Positions 14,888 through 24,625 of a stretch of 64,000 bases of DNA are shown here, piece by piece. Positions within the stretch are counted from its first letter, which is position 1. Each line of letters starts with the position of its first letter. The translations under genes and the position numbers were made by a program. The notes under the pieces were generated by a model. It saw only the letters and a program-made list of their open reading frames with translations. It searched no databases and was not told the DNA's origin. This stretch comes from Burkholderiales bacterium 70-64 (GTDB lineage Bacteria; Pseudomonadota; Gammaproteobacteria; Burkholderiales; Burkholderiaceae_E). The DNA is taken from NCBI GenBank assembly GCA_001898645.1, contig MKUQ01000016.1, positions 306,928 through 370,927 of the forward strand, written 5' to 3'.

Positions 14888-15720
14888 TGAACCTCCATGG
14901 AAGAAGACCTGGCCGGCCGGCGCGCCGGCGCGAGCGCTGCATCGAGCGCCCACGACGCGGCAGCCAGCCCCATGGTCGCGGTCACCGTGACCAGCGATCC
15001 GTACCCGGCGCAGCCCAGCGGCGCGCCGCTCGCCGCCGCCTGCGACGCCGGTGCATCGGCGTCGCAGGCGGCGGCGTCGCGTGCCGCGCGCGGCGCGGGC
15101 TGATCGGAGAATAGCGCCTCGATCCGGAACGGGCGGCCGGGCTCGCGCGGGAAGCCGTGCTCGCGGCGCAGCCGCGCGCGCACCGCCGCGAGCAGCGCAT
15201 CGCCGCGCACGCGCGCGAGGTCCTCGCGGCGCAGGCGCAGCGGATCGGTGCGCCCGCCCGCGGCGCCGCACACGACGATGGCCTGCCCGCGCCGGCGCGC
15301 GAGCGCGATCAGCGCGGCCTTGGCGCGCGGCGCATCGATGGCGTCGACGACCAGCGCGTCGGGCGGCACGAGGCGCTCGACATTCTCGACGGTGACGAAG
15401 TCGTCGACGGCCGCGACGCGGCACTGCGGCGCGATGCCGGCGATGCGCGCGCGCATGGCCTCGACCTTGGATGCGCCCAGCGTGGAATCGAGCGCGTGCA
15501 CCTGCCGGTTCAGGTTCGACTCGGCGATGTGATCGAGGTCGATCAGCGTCAGCCGCCCCACCGCCGAGCGGGCCAGCGCCTCGGCGGTCCACGAGCCGAC
15601 GCCGCCGATGCCGACCACGCACACGTGCGCGCGCGCCAGCACGGCCAGCGCGGCCTCGCCGTAGAGGCGCGCCACGCCGCCGAAGCGGCGCGCGCCGTCG
15701 GACGCGGGCACCGCGGCCAC
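14884..15720 (-). CDS. tcdA: tRNA threonylcarbamoyladenosine dehydratase (TcdA/CsdL, ThiF superfamily)
   Basis: 278 residues from GTG 15720. E1-like adenylating fold: RRFGGVARLYGEAAL at the N-terminus, ATP-binding VVGIGGVGSWTAEALARS, LIDLDHIAESNLNRQ, VVDDFVTVENVE and VVDAIDAPRAKAALI, close to the order in E. coli TcdA, which cyclises t6A37 to ct6A in tRNA. The adenylation/dehydration region reads GAAGGRTDPLRL. A longer frame starts at ATG 15801, but that ATG lies inside a palindromic extragenic element, and the family starts about a dozen residues before RRFGG, so GTG 15720 is preferred. The insert around DAAACDADAPASQAAAS is Ala-rich and species-specific. The gene overlaps the methyltransferase downstream. 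Confidence 0.85.
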   Translation of the reverse strand: MAAVPASDGARRFGGVARLYGEAALAVLARAHVCVVGIGGVGSWTAEALARSAVGRLTLIDLDHIAESNLNRQVHALDSTLGASKVEAMRARIAGIAPQCRVAAVDDFVTVENVERLVPPDALVVDAIDAPRAKAALIALARRRGQAIVVCGAAGGRTDPLRLRREDLARVRGDALLAAVRARLRREHGFPREPGRPFRIEALFSDQPAPRAARDAAACDADAPASQAAASGAPLGCAGYGSLVTVTATMGLAAASWALDAALAPARRPARSSSMEVQ

Positions 15721-15725
15721 GTTCA

Positions 15726-15846
15726 GAACGTGCGAAGGAACCGTGGCGAGCGGCCCGAGGTCGTGCCGAGAAGCGCAGCCGTACCAGGGTACGGTGAGCA
15801 TCGCAGGCGCGAGATCGGGCTGCGCAGCAGGTTCATTCGCACGTTC
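15726..15846. repeat. 121-bp palindromic extragenic element (REP/MITE-like)
   Basis: The ends are a 17-bp inverted repeat with one mismatch (GAACGTGCGAAGGAACC at 15726-15742 against the complement of 15830-15846). The centre is a perfect palindrome, CCGTACC-AG-GGTACGG (15779-15794), and the arms between are imperfectly complementary, so the whole can fold into one long hairpin. The stop codon of the quinone oxidoreductase lies in the right end, and a spurious ATG for tcdA lies inside it. No coding content is seen. It fits the repetitive extragenic elements scattered through many beta- and gammaproteobacterial genomes, but only one copy is visible here. Confidence 0.75.
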
Positions 15847-16813
15847 AGGGCAGGATCACCGACGAGCCGGTGGTCGCGCGGGCCTCGAGATCGCGGTGCG
15901 CCTGCCCCGCGTCGGCGAGCCGGTAGCGGCGCTCGATCTCGATCTTCACCTTGCCCGAGCCGACCATGCGGAACAGGTCGGCCGCCATCTCCTCGAGATT
16001 GGCACGGTTGGCGGTGTGCGACATCAGCACCGGGCGCGTGATGTACAGCGACCCCTTGAGCGCGGCCAGCGGCATCGGCGGCACCGGACCCGACGCGTTG
16101 CCGAAGCTCACCATCAGCCCGAACGGCTGCAGGCTGTCGAGGGAAGCCTGGAAGGTGTCCTTGCCGACGGAGTCGTACACCACCGGCACCATCGCCCCGC
16201 CGGTGATCTCGCGCACGCGCTCGGCGACGTTCTCGTGCCGGTAGAGGATGGTGTGATCGCAGCCGAAGCGGCGCGCCAGCGCCGCCTTCTCTTCCGAGCC
16301 GACGGTGCCGATGACGGTGACGCCGAGCGCCTTGGCCCACTGCATCGCGATCAGGCCCACGCCGCCGGCGGCCGCGTGAAAGAGGATGGTCTGCCCCTTC
16401 TGCAGCCTGTAGGTGCGGCGGAACAGGTACTGCACGGTCAGGCCCTTGAGCATCATCGCCGCCGCCGTCTCGAAGTCGATGCCGCGGGGCAGCTTCACCA
16501 GCGGCCGGGCCGGCAGGTTGCGCACCTCGGCGTACGAACCCGGCGGGCGGTCGCAATAGGCGACGCGGTCGCCGACCTTCAGGTGGGCGACGCCGGACCC
16601 CACGGCGGTGACCACGCCGGCGCCCTCCAGCCCGATGCCGGCCGGCAGCGGCTGCGGATACAGCCCGGTGCGGAAGTAGACGTCGATGAAGTTCACGCCG
16701 ATCGCGTGATGCCTGACCTGGGCTTCGCCGGGCCCCGGCGCGCCGACCTCGACGTCGACGTACTGCATGACCTCGGGGCCGCCGGTCCGATCGATGCGTA
16801 TCGCTTTGGGCAT
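15845..16813 (-). CDS. NADPH:quinone oxidoreductase (zinc-less MDR family)
   Basis: 322 residues. GroES-like N-terminal half with GVNFIDVYFRTGLYP and GLEGAGVV, then a Rossmann NADPH-binding half with ILFHAAAGGVGLIAMQWAK and VIGTVGSEEK. The catalytic-zinc Cys/His pair and structural-zinc Cys cluster of alcohol dehydrogenases are absent, as in QorA-type quinone oxidoreductases that reduce quinones in the cytosol. An AGGGAG site precedes ATG 16813. The stop lies inside the terminal repeat of the palindromic element, which may serve as its terminator. It follows the SDR gene by 41 bp on the same strand. Confidence 0.9.
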   Translation of the reverse strand: MPKAIRIDRTGGPEVMQYVDVEVGAPGPGEAQVRHHAIGVNFIDVYFRTGLYPQPLPAGIGLEGAGVVTAVGSGVAHLKVGDRVAYCDRPPGSYAEVRNLPARPLVKLPRGIDFETAAAMMLKGLTVQYLFRRTYRLQKGQTILFHAAAGGVGLIAMQWAKALGVTVIGTVGSEEKAALARRFGCDHTILYRHENVAERVREITGGAMVPVVYDSVGKDTFQASLDSLQPFGLMVSFGNASGPVPPMPLAALKGSLYITRPVLMSHTANRANLEEMAADLFRMVGSGKVKIEIERRYRLADAGQAHRDLEARATTGSSVILP

Positions 16814-16854
16814 TGCTCGCTCCCTGAAACGCGGTGACTTGGGGCCTGCTCACA

Positions 16855-17634
16855 CTACAAGGTGCCGGGGTACGCGCCCCCGTCGACCAGCAGATTCTGC
16901 CCGGTGATCCAGCCGGCCTGCGCGCTGCACAGGAAGGCGCACGCCTGGCCGAACTCCCACGGGTCGCCGATCCTTCCGGCCGGAATGGTGGCGATGCGCT
17001 GGCGGACCGCCTCCTCGTAGGGGATGCCCTGAGCCTTCGCCTGCGCGCCGACGACGGTGCGCACCCGGTCGGTGTCGTGGAAGCCGGGCAGCAGGTTGTT
17101 GATCGTCACGTTGTGCGCCACCGTCGTGCGCGCCAGGCCGGCGACGAAGCCGGTGAGCCCCGAGCGCGCGCCGTTGGACAGGCCGAGGGCGTGCAACGGC
17201 GCCTTCACCGCGGCCGAGGTGATGTTGACGATGCGCCCGAAGCGGCGCGCCATCATGGCGTCGACCGTGGCCTTGATCAGCTCGATCGGCGCGAGCATGT
17301 TCGCGTCGAGCGCGCGGATCCAGTCGTCGCGCGTGAACTGGCGGAAGTCGCCGGGCGGCGGGCCGCCGGCATTGGTGACCAGGATGTCCACCTGCGGGCA
17401 CGCGGCGAGCGCTTCCTCGCGCCCCGCCGGCGTGGTGATGTCGCATGCCACCGCCACCACCGTCACGCCGCTATCGCCGCCGATGCGCCGGGCAGCCTCG
17501 GCCAGCGGGCCGGGGGTGCGCGCGTTGATCACCAGGTTGACGCCCTCGCGCGCCAGCGACGCGGCGCAGCCGTAGCCGAGCCCCTTGCTGGCGGCGCATA
17601 CCAGCGCCCACTTTCCCGCTATGCCGAGATCCAT
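16855..17634 (-). CDS. SDR-family protein lacking the canonical Tyr-xxx-Lys catalytic pair
   Basis: 259 residues. Cofactor-binding Rossmann fold with VCAASKGLGYGCAASLAREG, VACDITTP and LVTNAGGPPPGDF. The catalytic Ser strand is present (RIVNITSAAVKAP), but where classical SDRs have Tyr-x3-Lys this one reads GLSNGARSGLTGF, with Asn and Arg in place of the pair. The C-terminus keeps the usual ITGQNLLVDGGAYPG. A BKR-like SDR subgroup with an LSN-x2-R-x-G motif is common in proteobacteria and annotated as ketoacyl reductase without proof. Activity, if any, must use other residues. Start ATG 17634 is the only one giving a complete fold. A 3-oxoacyl reductase name would be over-assignment. Confidence 0.85.
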   Translation of the reverse strand: MDLGIAGKWALVCAASKGLGYGCAASLAREGVNLVINARTPGPLAEAARRIGGDSGVTVVAVACDITTPAGREEALAACPQVDILVTNAGGPPPGDFRQFTRDDWIRALDANMLAPIELIKATVDAMMARRFGRIVNITSAAVKAPLHALGLSNGARSGLTGFVAGLARTTVAHNVTINNLLPGFHDTDRVRTVVGAQAKAQGIPYEEAVRQRIATIPAGRIGDPWEFGQACAFLCSAQAGWITGQNLLVDGGAYPGTL

Positions 17635-17696
17635 CGACGGACTCCTGGACGTCAAAGGACGATGGTGCCACGCGCGGCGAACCGGCCGCGCCGGAA

Positions 17697-19247
17697 TCAG
17701 CGCCGCTTGCTGCCCCCGAGCAGGGTCCCGAGCACGCCGCGCACGATCTCGCGCCCGAGCGACGAGCCGATCGAGCGTGCCGCGCTCTTGGCCATCGCCT
17801 CGACGGCGGAATCCTTGCGCCCGCTGCCGGTCATCAGGCCGCCGAGCGCATCCCTGAGCACGCCGCCGATGCCGCCGCCAACGCTGTCGCCGAGGCTCCC
17901 GCCGCCGGCCGATGGGCTGCCCGCCGACGCGCCACCGGCCGACGCGCCGCCCTGCGCGGGCGCCGCTGCGGCGGCACGCCCCTTGAGCTTCTCGTAGGCC
18001 GACTCGCGGTCTTGCAGGGTGTCGTAGACGCCGGCCACCACCGAGGTGCGCAGTAGCGCCGCGCGCTCCTCGTCGGTGATCGGGCCGATGCGCGAGGCGG
18101 GCGACGCGACGAAGGCGCGCTCGACGACGCACGGGCGGCCCTTCTCGTCGAGGAACGACACCAGCGCCTCGCCCACGCCCAGCTCGGTGATCGCCTTCGC
18201 GGCATCGAACCGAGGGTTGGCGCGCAGCGTGCTCGCAGCCGCCTTCACCGCCTTCTGGTCGCGCTCGGTGAACGCGCGCAGGGCATGCTGCACGCGGTTG
18301 CCGAGCTGCCCGAGCACCGTGTCGGGAACGTCGAGCGGGTTCTGGGTGACGAAGTACACGCCCACGCCCTTGGAGCGGATCAGGCGCACCAGCTGCTCGA
18401 CCTTGTCGAGCAGCGCCTTGGGCGCGTCGCTGAACAGCAGGTGCGCCTCGTCGAAGAAGAACACCAGCTTCGGCTTGTCGCGGTCGCCGACCTCCGGCAG
18501 GCGCTCGAACAGCTCCGAGAGCAGCCACAGCAGGAAGGTGGCGTACAGCTTGGGCGCGTTGATGAGCTGGTCGGCGGCCAGGATGTTGACCACGCCGCGG
18601 CCCTGCGCGTCGGTCTGCATCAGGTCGTCGATGTTCAGCATGGGCTCGCCGAGGAAACGGTCGGCGCCCTGCTGGTCGAGCGCGAGCAGCCCGCGCTGGA
18701 TCGCGCCCACCGAGGCCGCCGACACGTTGCCGTACTCGGTGGTGAACTCGCGCGCGTTCTCGCCCACGTACTGCAGCATCGCGCGCAGGTCTTTCGCGTC
18801 GAGCAGCAGCAGGCCGCGCTCGTCGGCGATCTTGAACACCAGGTGCAGCACGCCCTCCTGGGTCTCGTTCAGGCCGAGCATGCGCGAAAGCAGCAGTGGG
18901 CCGAGGTCGGAGACGGTGGCGCGCAGCGGATGCCCCTTCTTCCCGAGCACGTCCCAGAGCGTCACCGGGCAGGCGGCGAACTGCGGCGGCTCGAAGCCGA
19001 GCTTGTGCAGGCGCTCCTCGAGCTTGGGCGACATCACGCCCGCCTGGGAGATGCCGGACAGGTCGCCCTTCACGTCGGCCGCGAACACCGGCACGCCGAT
19101 GGAGGAGAAGCGCTCGGCCATCACCTGCAGCGTCACCGTCTTGCCGGTTCCGGTGGCGCCGGTGACCAGGCCATGGCGATTGGCCAGCGCCGGCAGCAGG
19201 TACAGCCCGGTATCACCGGCACGGGCGATCAGCAACGGATCGGGCAT
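17697..19247 (-). CDS. HerA-like ATPase, DUF853 family (YjgR-like)
   Basis: 516 residues from ATG 19247 ([14 protein letters not shown]). P-loop [18 protein letters not shown] near residue 30, [13 protein letters not shown], Walker [14 protein letters not shown] and [28 protein letters not shown] (given here as [11 protein letters not shown]), all typical of DUF853/HerA-FtsK-type hexameric ATPases. The last hundred residues are low-complexity Ala/Gly, then a basic end. E. coli YjgR is an uncharacterised member. Without a NurA-type partner nearby, a DNA-end-resection role is unsupported. The gene is divergent from yebC with 92 bp between them. Confidence 0.87.
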   Translation of the reverse strand: MPDPLLIARAGDTGLYLLPALANRHGLVTGATGTGKTVTLQVMAERFSSIGVPVFAADVKGDLSGISQAGVMSPKLEERLHKLGFEPPQFAACPVTLWDVLGKKGHPLRATVSDLGPLLLSRMLGLNETQEGVLHLVFKIADERGLLLLDAKDLRAMLQYVGENAREFTTEYGNVSAASVGAIQRGLLALDQQGADRFLGEPMLNIDDLMQTDAQGRGVVNILAADQLINAPKLYATFLLWLLSELFERLPEVGDRDKPKLVFFFDEAHLLFSDAPKALLDKVEQLVRLIRSKGVGVYFVTQNPLDVPDTVLGQLGNRVQHALRAFTERDQKAVKAAASTLRANPRFDAAKAITELGVGEALVSFLDEKGRPCVVERAFVASPASRIGPITDEERAALLRTSVVAGVYDTLQDRESAYEKLKGRAAAAAPAQGGASAGGASAGSPSAGGGSLGDSVGGGIGGVLRDALGGLMTGSGRKDSAVEAMAKSAARSIGSSLGREIVRGVLGTLLGGSKRR

Positions 19248-19339
19248 GGTCACGGATGCTAAAATTGCGGGTTCTACGATGTGGTATTCGACCACGGCAG
19301 CGGCCGCGCAGGCAAGCGCGTCCGCCACGAGAGGATACG

Positions 19340-20074
19340 ATGGCCGGGCATTCCAAGTGGGCCAACATCCAGCACCGGAAGGGTCGCCAGGATGCGAAGC
19401 GCGGCAAGCTGTTCACGCGAGTCATCAAGGAAATCACCGTCGCCGCCAAGTTCGGAGGCGGCGATCCGGCAGCCAATCCACGCCTGCGCCTGGCGATGGA
19501 CAAGGCTTCCGAGGCCAACATGCCCAAGGACACCGTGCAGCGCGCCATCCAGCGCGGCGTCGGCGGCCTGGAAGGCGTGAACTACGAGGAGATCCGCTAC
19601 GAAGGCTACGGCATCGGCGGCGCCGCGGTGATCGTCGACTGCCTCACCGACAACCGCATCCGCACGGTCGCGGAAGTGCGCCACGCGTTCTCGAAGAATG
19701 GCGGCAACCTCGGCACCGACGGCTCGGTGGCGTACCTGTTCAAGCACTGCGGACAGTTCCTGTTCGCGCCGGGCACGCCTGAAGAGAAGGTCATGGAGGT
19801 CGCCATCGAGGCCGGTGCCGACGACGTGAACACCGACGAGGAAGGCGGCATCGAGGTGGTGTGCGCGCCCGGCGATTTCGAGTCGCTCAAGGCCGCTTTC
19901 GGCAAGGCCGGCCTGAAGGCCGACGTCGCCGAGATCACCATGAAGCCGCTCACCCAGACCGAGCTCGTCGGCGAAGACGCGGCGAAGATGCAGAAGCTGC
20001 TCGATGCGCTCGAGAACCTCGACGACATGCAGCAGGTCTACACCAACGCAGTCTTCGACGAGACCGGAACATGA
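19340..20074 (+). CDS. yebC: YebC/PmpR-family protein (transcription regulator / translation factor)
   Basis: 244 residues beginning [20 protein letters not shown], the near-invariant start of the family, with [23 protein letters not shown] and [10 protein letters not shown] further on. GAGAGGATACG supplies the ribosome-binding site. Members bind DNA as regulators in some bacteria and, more recently, have been linked to relief of ribosome stalling on proline-rich stretches. First gene of a long plus-strand operon; a -10-like TAAAAT lies at 19260-19265 but the -35 is weak. Its stop overlaps the purD start as ATGA. Confidence 0.95.
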   Translation: MAGHSKWANIQHRKGRQDAKRGKLFTRVIKEITVAAKFGGGDPAANPRLRLAMDKASEANMPKDTVQRAIQRGVGGLEGVNYEEIRYEGYGIGGAAVIVDCLTDNRIRTVAEVRHAFSKNGGNLGTDGSVAYLFKHCGQFLFAPGTPEEKVMEVAIEAGADDVNTDEEGGIEVVCAPGDFESLKAAFGKAGLKADVAEITMKPLTQTELVGEDAAKMQKLLDALENLDDMQQVYTNAVFDETGT

Positions 20075-21363
20075 AGATCCTGGTGGTCGGCTCGGGCGGG
20101 CGCGAGCACGCGCTCGCCTGGCGGCTGGCGCGCTCGCGGCGGGTGCAGGTGGTCTACGTCGCGCCCGGAAACGGCGGCACTGCGCGCGAGCCGAACCTGA
20201 TGAACGTGCCCATCACCGACCTGAACACGCTGGCCGCCTTCGCCGAGCGCGAGAAGGTGGCCTTCACCGTGGTCGGGCCCGAGGCGCCGCTGGCAGCGGG
20301 CATCGTCGACCTGTTCCGCGCCAGGGGGCTGCGCATCTTCGGACCCACCCAGCGCGCCGCGCAGCTGGAGTCCTCGAAGGATTTCGCCAAGGCGTTCATG
20401 AAGCGCCACCGCATCCCCACCGCCGACTACGAGACCTTCACCGATCCGGCCGCCGCCCACGCCTATGTCGAGCGGCGCGGCGCGCCCATCGTGGTCAAGG
20501 CCGACGGCCTCGCCGCGGGCAAGGGCGTGGTGGTCGCGGCCACGGCGCAGGAGGCCCACGCGGCGATCGACGCGATGCTGGTCGACAACCGCATCGGCGA
20601 GGCCGGCGCGCGCGTGGTCATCGAAGACCACCTGCAGGGCGAGGAAGCCAGCTTCATCGTGATGGTCGACGGCCACCACATCCTGCCGCTCGCCTCCAGC
20701 CAGGACCACAAGCGACTGCACGACGACGACCAGGGCCCCAACACCGGCGGCATGGGCGCGTACTCGCCGGCCCCGGTGGTCACGCCGGCGATCCACGCGC
20801 GCGTGCTGCGCGAGATCATCAAGCCGGCCGTCGAAGGCATGGCGGCCGACGGCATCCCCTATACCGGCTTCCTCTATGCGGGCCTGATGATCGACGCCGA
20901 GGGGCATCCGCGCACCCTCGAATTCAACTGCCGCATGGGCGACCCGGAAACGCAACCGATCATGGTGCGCGTGAAGAACGATTTCGTCGAGGTCATGGAG
21001 CACGCGCTCGCCGGCACGCTCGACCGGGCCGCGATCGACTGGGACCGGCGCACCGCGCTCGGCGTGGTGCTGGCCGCCGAAGGGTATCCCGAGTCGCCGC
21101 GGCGCGGCGACGAGATCGTCGGGCTGCCCGCCGGCGGCAGCGCGATCGACGAAGACTGCTTCGTCTTCCATGCCGGCACCGCCGTCGACGGCGCGCGCAC
21201 CCTCACCGCGGGCGGGCGCGTGCTGTGCGTGACGGCGCTCGGCGATTCGGTCAAGATGGCCCGCACCCGCGCCTATCGCGCGATCGACTCGATCCGCTTC
21301 GAAGGCATGCACTATCGCCGCGACATCGGCCACCGCGCGATCGGGCGCGGCCCCGCGCGATGA
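20071..21363 (+). CDS. purD: Phosphoribosylamine-glycine ligase
   Basis: 430 residues: N-terminal [22 protein letters not shown]-grasp regions [20 protein letters not shown] and [10 protein letters not shown], signature [12 protein letters not shown] and substrate loop [19 protein letters not shown]. It joins 5-phosphoribosylamine and glycine in the second step of purine synthesis, using ATP. Full family length. ATGA overlaps at both ends (yebC upstream, hemF downstream) show tight translational coupling. Confidence 0.97.
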   Translation: MKILVVGSGGREHALAWRLARSRRVQVVYVAPGNGGTAREPNLMNVPITDLNTLAAFAEREKVAFTVVGPEAPLAAGIVDLFRARGLRIFGPTQRAAQLESSKDFAKAFMKRHRIPTADYETFTDPAAAHAYVERRGAPIVVKADGLAAGKGVVVAATAQEAHAAIDAMLVDNRIGEAGARVVIEDHLQGEEASFIVMVDGHHILPLASSQDHKRLHDDDQGPNTGGMGAYSPAPVVTPAIHARVLREIIKPAVEGMAADGIPYTGFLYAGLMIDAEGHPRTLEFNCRMGDPETQPIMVRVKNDFVEVMEHALAGTLDRAAIDWDRRTALGVVLAAEGYPESPRRGDEIVGLPAGGSAIDEDCFVFHAGTAVDGARTLTAGGRVLCVTALGDSVKMARTRAYRAIDSIRFEGMHYRRDIGHRAIGRGPAR

Positions 21364-22289
21364 GCGCCGGCGCCGGCCGGCGCGACGACGCGCCCGATGC
21401 CGGCGCGGTGCGCGAATACCTGTCGGGGCTGCAGCGCCGCATCGTCTCGGACCTGGAATCCCTCGACGGACACCCCTTCCGCGCCGATGCCTGGCAGCGT
21501 CCCGAGGGCGGCGGCCTCACCTGCGTGATCGAGGAAGGCGGCGTGTTCGAGCGCGGCGGCGTGCTCTTCTCGCACGTGCACGGCGCCGCCCTGCCCGCCT
21601 CGGCCAGCGCCCATCGCGCCGAGCTGGCCGGGCGCCCGTTCGAGGCCATGGGCGTGTCGCTGGTGCTGCATCCGCGCAACCCCCATGTGCCGACGGTGCA
21701 CCTGAACGTGCGCTTCCTGGTCGCGCCGGCCGCCTCGGGCGACGCGCCGGCGGTGTGGTGGTTCGGCGGCGGCATGGACCTCACCCCCTTCTACCCGTTC
21801 GAGAAGGACGTGGTGCGCTTCCACGGCACATGCAGGCAGGCGCTCGAGCCCTTCGGAGCGCAGCTGTATCCGCGCTTCAAGCAGTGGTGCGACGAGTATT
21901 TCCACCTGAAGCACCGCGGCGAGGCGCGCGGCGTGGGCGGGATCTTCTTCGACGACTTCAACGCCCCGGGCTTCGAGCGCTCGTTCGCGATGACGCGCGC
22001 CGTGGGCGACGCCTTCCTCGACGCCTACGTGCCCATCGTCCAGCGCCGTCGCGACGAGCCCTACGGCGAGCGCGAGCGCGACTTCCAGGCGTACCGGCGC
22101 GGCCGCTACGTCGAGTTCAACCTCGTCTACGACCGCGGCACCCTGTTCGGGCTGCAGTCTGGCGGGCGCACCGAATCGATCCTGTGCTCGATGCCGCCGC
22201 TCGCGCGCTGGCGCTACGACTGGCGGCCCGAGCCCGGCACGCCGGAGGCGCGCCTGTACGAATTCCTCGTCCCGCGCGACTGGGCCTGA
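21360..22289 (+). CDS. hemF: Oxygen-dependent coproporphyrinogen III oxidase
   Basis: 309 residues. Strong family blocks: [76 protein letters not shown] (quoted in part as [12 protein letters not shown]) and [19 protein letters not shown]. It decarboxylates two propionates of coproporphyrinogen III using O2, so haem synthesis here has an aerobic branch. The start ATG overlaps the purD stop, and nadD starts one base after its stop. Confidence 0.97.
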   Translation: MSAGAGRRDDAPDAGAVREYLSGLQRRIVSDLESLDGHPFRADAWQRPEGGGLTCVIEEGGVFERGGVLFSHVHGAALPASASAHRAELAGRPFEAMGVSLVLHPRNPHVPTVHLNVRFLVAPAASGDAPAVWWFGGGMDLTPFYPFEKDVVRFHGTCRQALEPFGAQLYPRFKQWCDEYFHLKHRGEARGVGGIFFDDFNAPGFERSFAMTRAVGDAFLDAYVPIVQRRRDEPYGERERDFQAYRRGRYVEFNLVYDRGTLFGLQSGGRTESILCSMPPLARWRYDWRPEPGTPEARLYEFLVPRDWA

Positions 22290-22290
22290 C

Positions 22291-22953
22291 TTGAACCAGC
22301 AGCCGCGACGCCGGCGCATCGGACTGCTCGGCGGCACCTTCGATCCGATCCACGTCGGGCACCTGGCGCTGGCGCATGCCGCGCGCACGGCGCTGCAACT
22401 CGACGAGGTGCGCTTCGTCCCGACCGGCCAGTCGTGGCAGAAAGTCGGCAGCGGCGCGCCTGCCGCGGCGCGCCTGGACATGGTGCGCCTGGCGGTCGAG
22501 AAAACGCCCGGATTCGTCGTCGACGACCGCGAGACCCGCCGCCCCGGTCCCAGCTACACCGTCGACACGCTCGTCGAGCTGCGCGCCGAGGTGGGCCCCG
22601 AACCGGCGCTGGTGCTCGTGCTGGGCAGCGACCAGCTGCGCAACCTCGCCACCTGGCACCGCTACGACGAGCTGCTGCGCCACGCCCACATCGCGGCCAC
22701 CCGGCGCGGCTCCCACCGCCTGGCCGGCTTCGACGCGCCGCTCGAGGCCCTGCTCGCGGCCCACGGCCGCGACGCGCTGCCCGATGCGCCGTGCGGCGCC
22801 ATCGTGTTCTTCCGCATGCCGCCGGTGGCGGTGTCGGCCAGCGCGCTGCGCGCCCAGCTGGCACGCGGCGAGCGGCCGCTCGAACTGCTGCCGGCCGGTG
22901 TTCTCGCTTATATTGAGCGGCATCGACTGTACCGGGCGGTACCCCATGCCTGA
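22291..22953 (+). CDS. nadD: Nicotinate-nucleotide adenylyltransferase
   Basis: 220 residues from a TTG start at 22291, one base after hemF. Nucleotidyltransferase signature GLLGGTFDPIHVGHLALAH near the N-terminus, FVPTGQSWQK, LVLGSDQLRNLATWHRY and the C-terminal phosphate-binding VSASALRAQLARGE. It adenylates nicotinate mononucleotide to form deamido-NAD, near the end of NAD synthesis. The rare TTG start immediately after hemF suggests reinitiation-dependent expression. rsfS follows, the usual partner order in bacteria. Confidence 0.95.
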   Translation: MNQQPRRRRIGLLGGTFDPIHVGHLALAHAARTALQLDEVRFVPTGQSWQKVGSGAPAAARLDMVRLAVEKTPGFVVDDRETRRPGPSYTVDTLVELRAEVGPEPALVLVLGSDQLRNLATWHRYDELLRHAHIAATRRGSHRLAGFDAPLEALLAAHGRDALPDAPCGAIVFFRMPPVAVSASALRAQLARGERPLELLPAGVLAYIERHRLYRAVPHA

Positions 22954-22962
22954 GGAAACCGG

Positions 22963-23535
22963 ATGGATCTGAGAAGACTGCAGCGACTCGTCGTCGACGC
23001 CCTCGACGACGTCAAAGGCCAGGATATCCGGGTCTTCAACACCACCGGCCAGACCGAGCTGTTCGACCGCGTCATCATCGCCACCGGGACCTCGAACCGG
23101 CAGACGCGCGCGCTGGCCGCGCACGTGCGCGACAAGGTCAAGGACGCCGGCGGCACCGTGGTCTCGGTGGAAGGCGGCGAGAGCGGCGAATGGGTGCTGG
23201 TCGACCTCGGCGACGCGGTCGTGCATATCATGCAGCCGGCCATCCGCGCCTACTACAACCTCGAGGAGATCTGGGGCAGCAAGCCGGTGCGCATGCAGGT
23301 CGGGCGCGCCGGGGCGGGCATGGGAGCGAAAGCGGCCGCGCCGGCCGCGCCGGCCCGCCGGCTCGCCGCGCCGCACACGGCCGCCGCCAGGAGCGGTACC
23401 AAGAGCCCCGCGAAGGCCGGCGCGAAGAACGACGCGAAGAGCGCCGCCAAGGGCACGGCGAAGGGCGCCGGCTCGCCGGGCGTGCGCGCACGTTCCTCCA
23501 CGCGCACGCGCAAGGCCGGCGCCGCGGCCGATTGA
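22963..23535 (+). CDS. rsfS: Ribosomal silencing factor RsfS with long basic Ala/Lys tail
   Basis: 190 residues, against about 105-115 for typical RsfS. The conserved part (residues 1 to about 115) carries [47 protein letters not shown] and YYNLEEIWG; it binds uL14 and blocks subunit joining in starvation. The remaining 75 residues are Ala, Lys, Arg, Gly and Ser repeats ([19 protein letters not shown]), histone H1-like, probably disordered and RNA- or rRNA-binding. The ATG at 22963 follows GAGGAAACCGG. The tail is not a frameshift artefact, since the stop is in frame two bases before the rlmH start codon. Confidence 0.93.
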   Translation: MDLRRLQRLVVDALDDVKGQDIRVFNTTGQTELFDRVIIATGTSNRQTRALAAHVRDKVKDAGGTVVSVEGGESGEWVLVDLGDAVVHIMQPAIRAYYNLEEIWGSKPVRMQVGRAGAGMGAKAAAPAAPARRLAAPHTAAARSGTKSPAKAGAKNDAKSAAKGTAKGAGSPGVRARSSTRTRKAGAAAD

Positions 23536-23537
23536 GG

Positions 23538-24008
23538 ATGTTCATCCGCGTCGTCGCCGTCGGCACGAGGATGCCGGCCTGGGTCGACGCGGCCCTCGAC
23601 GACTACGCCCGGCGCCTGCCCGGCGACTGGCGCGTCGAATGGCGCGAGGTGCGCGCGGAGCCGCGCGGGGAATCCGGGCATCCCGAGGCGTGGCTGCGGC
23701 GCGAGGCCGAGCGCATCCGCGCGGCCGTGCCGGCGGGCGCGCGCCTGGTCATGCTCGACGAACGCGGCAGCGACCTCGACACCGTGCGCTTCGCCCGGCG
23801 CGTCGGCGCCTGGCGCGAGCAGGCGCGCCCGGTGGCCATCGTCATCGGCGGCCCCGACGGCATCGACGCGGCCCTCGGGCGCGAGGCCGACGAGACGCTG
23901 CGCCTGTCCAGCCTCACCCTGCCGCACGCGATGGTGCGGGTGCTGCTGGCCGAGCAGCTCTTCCGCGCCTGGTCCATCCTGGCCGGCCACCCCTACCACC
24001 GCGCATGA
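23538..24008 (+). CDS. rlmH: 23S rRNA pseudouridine(1915)-N3-methyltransferase
   Basis: 156 residues, normal RlmH length. SPOUT-class trefoil-knot methyltransferase: [48 protein letters not shown] and the C-terminal [21 protein letters not shown] with HPYH before the end. It methylates a pseudouridine in helix 69 on assembled ribosomes, using SAM. Adjacent to rsfS, as in many bacteria. TTGAGG precedes the ATG, and the stop overlaps the maf start as ATGA. Confidence 0.97.
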   Translation: MFIRVVAVGTRMPAWVDAALDDYARRLPGDWRVEWREVRAEPRGESGHPEAWLRREAERIRAAVPAGARLVMLDERGSDLDTVRFARRVGAWREQARPVAIVIGGPDGIDAALGREADETLRLSSLTLPHAMVRVLLAEQLFRAWSILAGHPYHRA

Positions 24009-24625
24009 GCGACGCCTTCGTCTACCTCGCCTCGAAGAGCCCGCGCCGCCAGGAGCTGCTGCGCTGCATCGGCGTGCGCTTCGAGCTGCTGGTGCCCGAC
24101 GACGACGAGAATGCCGAGGCGCTCGAGGCGGTGCGCCGCGGCGAGTCGCCCACCTGCTACGTGCAGCGCGTCACGCTCGCCAAGGCGCAGGCGGCATGCG
24201 AGCGGCTCGCGCGCCGCGCCCTGCCGCCGGCGCCCATCGTGGCGAGCGACACCACCGTCGCCCTCGGCGGCACCATCCTCGGCAAGCCGCGCGACGCCGC
24301 CGACGCCGCCCGCATGCTGCGGCTGCTGTCGGGGCGCGCGCACCGCGTGCTCACCGCGGTGGCGGTGGCGCGCGGCCGGCGCATCGAGAGCGCGCTGAAC
24401 GTGTCGCGGGTGCGCTTCGCCCGCCTGCCGCCGGCATGGATCGACGCCTACGTGTCGGGCGGCGAGCCGCTCGACAAGGCGGGCGCCTACGCCATCCAGG
24501 GCGAAGCCGCGCGCTTCGTGCGCCGCATCGAGGGCAGTCACTCCGGTATCATGGGTCTGCCGCTGTACGAGACGTCCCGGCTGTTGCGCGGGGCCGGCCA
24601 GGAACCTGCCCGAAATCCGCGATGA
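24005..24625 (+). CDS. maf: Maf-family nucleotide pyrophosphatase
   Basis: 206 residues. N-terminal [18 protein letters not shown], then [36 protein letters not shown] and the closing [16 protein letters not shown]...GIMGLPLYE (given here as the two separate motifs [10 protein letters not shown] and IMGLPLYE). Maf enzymes hydrolyse non-canonical or pyrimidine NTPs (dTTP/UTP type for the YhdE group) to monophosphates and are linked to septum control. Start and stop both overlap neighbours by ATGA. Confidence 0.95.
   Translation: MSDAFVYLASKSPRRQELLRCIGVRFELLVPDDDENAEALEAVRRGESPTCYVQRVTLAKAQAACERLARRALPPAPIVASDTTVALGGTILGKPRDAADAARMLRLLSGRAHRVLTAVAVARGRRIESALNVSRVRFARLPPAWIDAYVSGGEPLDKAGAYAIQGEAARFVRRIEGSHSGIMGLPLYETSRLLRGAGQEPARNPR

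Noticed and set aside
15721..15801. Longer tcdA from ATG 15801 (MLTVPWYG...)
   Set aside because: The extra 27 residues are encoded by the palindromic element and are not part of the TcdA family; GTG 15720 fits better.
17697..19247. HerA-NurA DNA-end-resection or antiphage system
   Set aside because: The ATPase belongs to the DUF853/YjgR group, and no nuclease partner (NurA, DUF4297, Sir2) is adjacent.
23308..23535. Frameshift at the end of rsfS producing a junk tail
   Set aside because: The frame runs to a stop just before rlmH, and the composition (Ala/Lys repeats) is purposeful rather than random Arg/Pro-rich shadow.
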